Shown here piece by piece: positions 61,291 through 64,000 of a stretch of DNA of 64,000 nucleotides. The DNA lies in assembly GCA_023376005.1 (NCBI GenBank), contig CM042160.1, positions 82,082,402 to 82,146,401 of the forward strand, given 5' to 3'. The position numbers and the translations under genes were made by a program. The stretch's first letter is position 1. Every line of letters begins with the position of its first letter. The notes under the pieces were generated by a model that was given only the letters and a program-made list of their open reading frames with translations, made no database searches and was not told where the DNA came from. The stretch comes from Doryteuthis pealeii (Eukaryota > Mollusca > Cephalopoda > Myopsida > Loliginidae).

Positions 61291-61914
61291 CCTTTACTAA
61301 AGTAGTAGAACATAATATAACTTGAATCATTATTTTTAATTAAAAAAAAATTTTTTTAAATGAACTGAAAAAAAATAAATAAATAAATAAAATAATAAAA
61401 ATTAAATGAACTGAAGAAAAAAAAAAAAAAAAAAAATCCCCACCCACCAAAAAAAAAAAAAACAACCCTTCCCCCGTCCCAATGAAGGATTTCATCAGAC
61501 AAAACAAAATACTAGTTAAATTATAAGATTTAGTTTCATGAAAAATTAATCGGGATCAACATTTTTTAAATTCTCATCTAATTTTTTTTTTTTTTTTTTT
61601 TAAATCATTTATCTGTAATGAAATATTTTATCCTGTGAAGCTATTAATCAATTAGTTAATTCTTTAATCAATTTATTAATTAGTTAATTAATGGTTGTTA
61701 TAGACAACTAATTGCTATATACACCTATAAATATACTAGCTGATTAGTTGTAATAGAAGTTGTTATAACAGATCAAATAGAATTGATTATATGAATGGAT
61801 AAAAAAACACTTTGGCTGTGAAATGAACAAAAAAACAAGACAAGTTGTAGCGATTATTTGTTTGAACTTTTTAGATGAGCCCTGATGTGTATTATTTTCA
61901 TTTTTTGGACTCAA
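61291..61914. other. A/T-rich intronic sequence, nothing recognised
   Basis: A and T homopolymers lie at 61,410-61,460 and 61,580-61,602, with TTAATTAAT-type runs at 61,640-61,700. Confidence 0.4.
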
Positions 61915-62110
61915 AGATCTCATCTTATTATAATGGAGATTGTGTTTTTCTGTCTGTAACCGAAACTCTAGTTACAATTCCCTTTGTTATTTACGTCACA
62001 TTCTCGCTACCTGGCATTGCCTTGGTAGGGGGTGGGGCCAAAAGGTTAGTCTCACTGATCCATTATTACTGAATCGTGAGTTGGATCTTTGCAAGATTTC
62101 CTATTAAAAT
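61915..62110. repeat. Element H terminus and SINE D fragment
   Basis: TCTTATTATAATGGAGATTG and CTGTCTGTAACCGAAAC are the minus-orientation end of H. AAAGGTTAGTCTCACTGATCC from 62,040 is a D fragment. Confidence 0.6.
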
Positions 62111-62445
62111 CCCGATGTAAAAAAAAAAAAAAAATTTTGCATTTATTCTGCCTGGTAGGGTGACAGAAAAATAGGGAACAGAAGACAAACTGAAAAGAAA
62201 AATCAGTGTCTCCTACTTAAAATATTAAATGAAAAAAAAAAAAAAATCCATGCTGTTATTATCTAAATTTTATTTTTTAATTATCTTCACAAATATAAAT
62301 CAAATCTTCGTTCTTTTTGCTCAAAAAGCAAAATCTGGTGATAGTGAATATATATTTACTTTGTCGTTAATTGCTTAATTTTTGTAGTTTCTTCTAGACA
62401 TACACCCACACATACATACAACTGCCCTTTATGTATGTATCGTTT

Positions 62446-62672
62446 CATCATTAGGGTGGTCTAAAGTCGGTAACAGTGAGGAAGTCTATCCCCTTTTCAC
62501 CAGCACTAGACCAAGGAGATAATCTGAGGTGGTGCACCACACCTACCATCAGCTCCTTACTTTACCACACTATGCTACTCCTATACTGAGTTGGTGAGGG
62601 CCAGTATCAAACCAGGAACCTTGTGGTTCCTAGGCAGACACTCTACCAATGGAGTTAAATCAGCCCTAACAA
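62446..62672 (-). mobile_element. tRNA-derived SINE, family C
   Basis: In minus orientation: GGGCTGATTTAACTCCATTG (decayed A box), GGTTCCTGGTTTGATACTGG, AGTAGCATAGTGTGGTAAAG, AAAAGGGGATAGACTTCCTC. It is nearly full length. Confidence 0.82.
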
Positions 62673-62869
62673 ACAAAAGACAAACAAAAAAGCCAAAGTG
62701 ATTCACCATAAGCAAATGTTAGTTTATCAATAAATTAGCCAATGAGAAAATTGTCGGCCATTTGCCAGGCTTTGTTCCTTGTCCTTTCTAAATAACCAAT
62801 CAAATAGGAAGAGGTTCAATGTAAATATTGATCAAAGCAAAAGAGACTGACATAAAAGAGGCAGCTACT

Positions 62870-62915
62870 TCAAGGAGGAGAAGGGAAGAGGAGGAGAAGG
62901 GGGAAGAGGAGGAGG

Positions 62916-62948
<33 letters not shown>

Positions 62949-62955
62949 AATAAAT
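62870..62955. repeat. (GGA)n and (AAT)n
   Basis: A purine-rich GGAGGAGAAGG stretch is followed by about ten AAT/GAT units. Confidence 0.8.
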
Positions 62956-63159
62956 AATATTCCAGTGTTAACAAAAAAGCTTTTGTATAGGAAAATTACT
63001 GTGCACAATTTGTTGTCATAAGCCAACAGGAAATAGCGCAACTATGTTTATGGACAATGTGGGTGCGGCAAGGTATTATCAAAAGTTTACTTTCTTGCAC
63101 GTTTAATAAGATATATCCAACATTTAGGGCTGATTCATTTATAAATGAACCAACAGAGC

Positions 63160-63402
63160 AGCTTACCTGTTGGCAGGACAGAGTGCATCCCCAAAAGAAG
63201 GAGAAGACCCCCTCAACCCTGGGAGGGGGAGTAAAAAGGACTGTCCTGTGTATGATGACACTAAACTGCATCAGATGGCAAGGCTCCAATTGTGGAGATA
63301 TGAGGAATGTGGGGTACCACTTCATTGTTATTACTCCCAAAGGTCACTCTGACCCGGAGTGGTAGTACCTGTTATGATCCAATCTATGGGTCAAATAGAT
63401 TT
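63160..63402 (+). mobile_element. SINE-like element B, deleted
   Basis: ACCTGTTGGCAGGACAG, GACACTAAACTGCATCAGAT, GTCACTCTGACCCGGAGTGG and CCAATCTATGGGTCAAATAG. The 5' half and tail are lost. Confidence 0.68.
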
Positions 63403-63545
63403 CACACAACTATAAAAATTTTTTTTTTTTTTTTAAGTATCAAAACTGGTAAAGTCCAGCATTTTGTCATTGTTGAATCAAAATGGATTTCTAAATGGAA
63501 AATAACTTGAATATTATTCTATCATTTAATGTAAACACTGGAAGA

Positions 63546-63660
63546 GTGTGTGTGTGTATGTGTTTATGTATATATGTGTATGCCTCTGCATGCGAGTGTG
63601 TACGTATGTGTATGCATCTGTGTGTGTGAGTGTGTGTATGTGTAAGTGTGTATGTGCACT
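63546..63660. repeat. Imperfect (TG)n
   Basis: TGTG/TATG repeats interrupted by CATGC words. Val/Cys- or His/Thr-rich frames across it are artefacts. Confidence 0.85.
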
Positions 63661-63852
63661 GACAATAATAAAGACTAAGCTGCTTAGCAAAGTTCTGAAG
63701 CAAGAAGCCTTATATACAGGTGTTCTTACTACACACCTAAAAGTGTCACTCATATCAAAAAGTTGAGGAGTGATAGGGTGGAAGGGCAGGAGGGGGGAGG
63801 GCAGACAAACAGACAATGAGTGAGAATGAGACAGACGGACACACACAGCACG

Positions 63853-63853
<1 letters not shown>

Positions 63854-63891
<38 letters not shown>

Positions 63892-63981
63892 ATCATCACC
63901 CAGGTAAATTTCTTTAAACACCTGTCAATTTCAATATACAAATATAATTTTTTTTTTTTTTTTTTTTTTTGGGGGGGGGGG
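63854..63981. repeat. Poly-A, poly-T and poly-G runs
   Basis: About 35 A at 63,854-63,888 and T then G runs at 63,949-63,981. These runs may also be unreliable in base count. Confidence 0.85.
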
Positions 63982-64000
63982 AACAGCATTCATTTGAGGG

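Noticed and set aside
63546..63703. His/Thr- or Val/Cys-rich protein
   Set aside because: Translation of an imperfect TG repeat.

Overview
The window is AT-rich, intron-bearing, repeat-saturated animal DNA. The SINE, LINE and microsatellite content suggests a lophotrochozoan, most likely a cephalopod mollusc. That assignment is inference from repeat style and is not proven. Only two host genes can be supported, and they are convergent.

Left (about 1-13 kb, + strand): the last five coding exons of CSTF1, the WD40 subunit CstF-50 of the cleavage stimulation factor used in mRNA 3'-end processing. All exons have canonical splice sites and compatible phases. The 5' exons lie upstream of the window. 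The terminal exon, with its acceptor, stop codon and 3' flank, occurs twice (11,076-11,188 and 12,946-13,058) in a roughly 2-kb direct duplication. Right (about 32.9-57.3 kb, - strand): two coding exons of an SH3BGRL-family thioredoxin-fold protein, separated by a 24-kb intron. The first exon was not found and probably lies beyond base 64,000. Between and within these genes I see no other confident host gene.

Everything else is repeat. There are at least four tRNA-derived SINE families (called C, D, E and F here), a 5S-rRNA-derived SINE, a ~590-bp compound SINE-like family (B), ~280-bp and ~375-bp MITEs (A, P1), and other dispersed repeats (H, I, J, K). There are also LINE 3' ends of three types, an internally deleted mariner-like element in the SH3BGRL 3' flank, a solo LTR with target-site duplication, and very many (TA)n, (CA)n and (GA)n tracts. 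Several nested insertions give relative ages.

The most interesting discovery is a scattered set of hammerhead-ribozyme motifs: a CUGANGA core, stem II, GAAA, stem III, a NUH cleavage site, and a matching stem I. They sit beside (TA)n tracts. In one family the ribozyme follows a tRNA-like head with A and B boxes, making a ribozyme-bearing SINE (39.3, 24.8, 42.6 and 56.3 kb). In other families ribozymes lie inside fold-back elements (18.8, 24.2, 25.2 and 34.4 kb). A second theme is one shared 3' tail on SINEs with unrelated heads, which suggests a common LINE partner.
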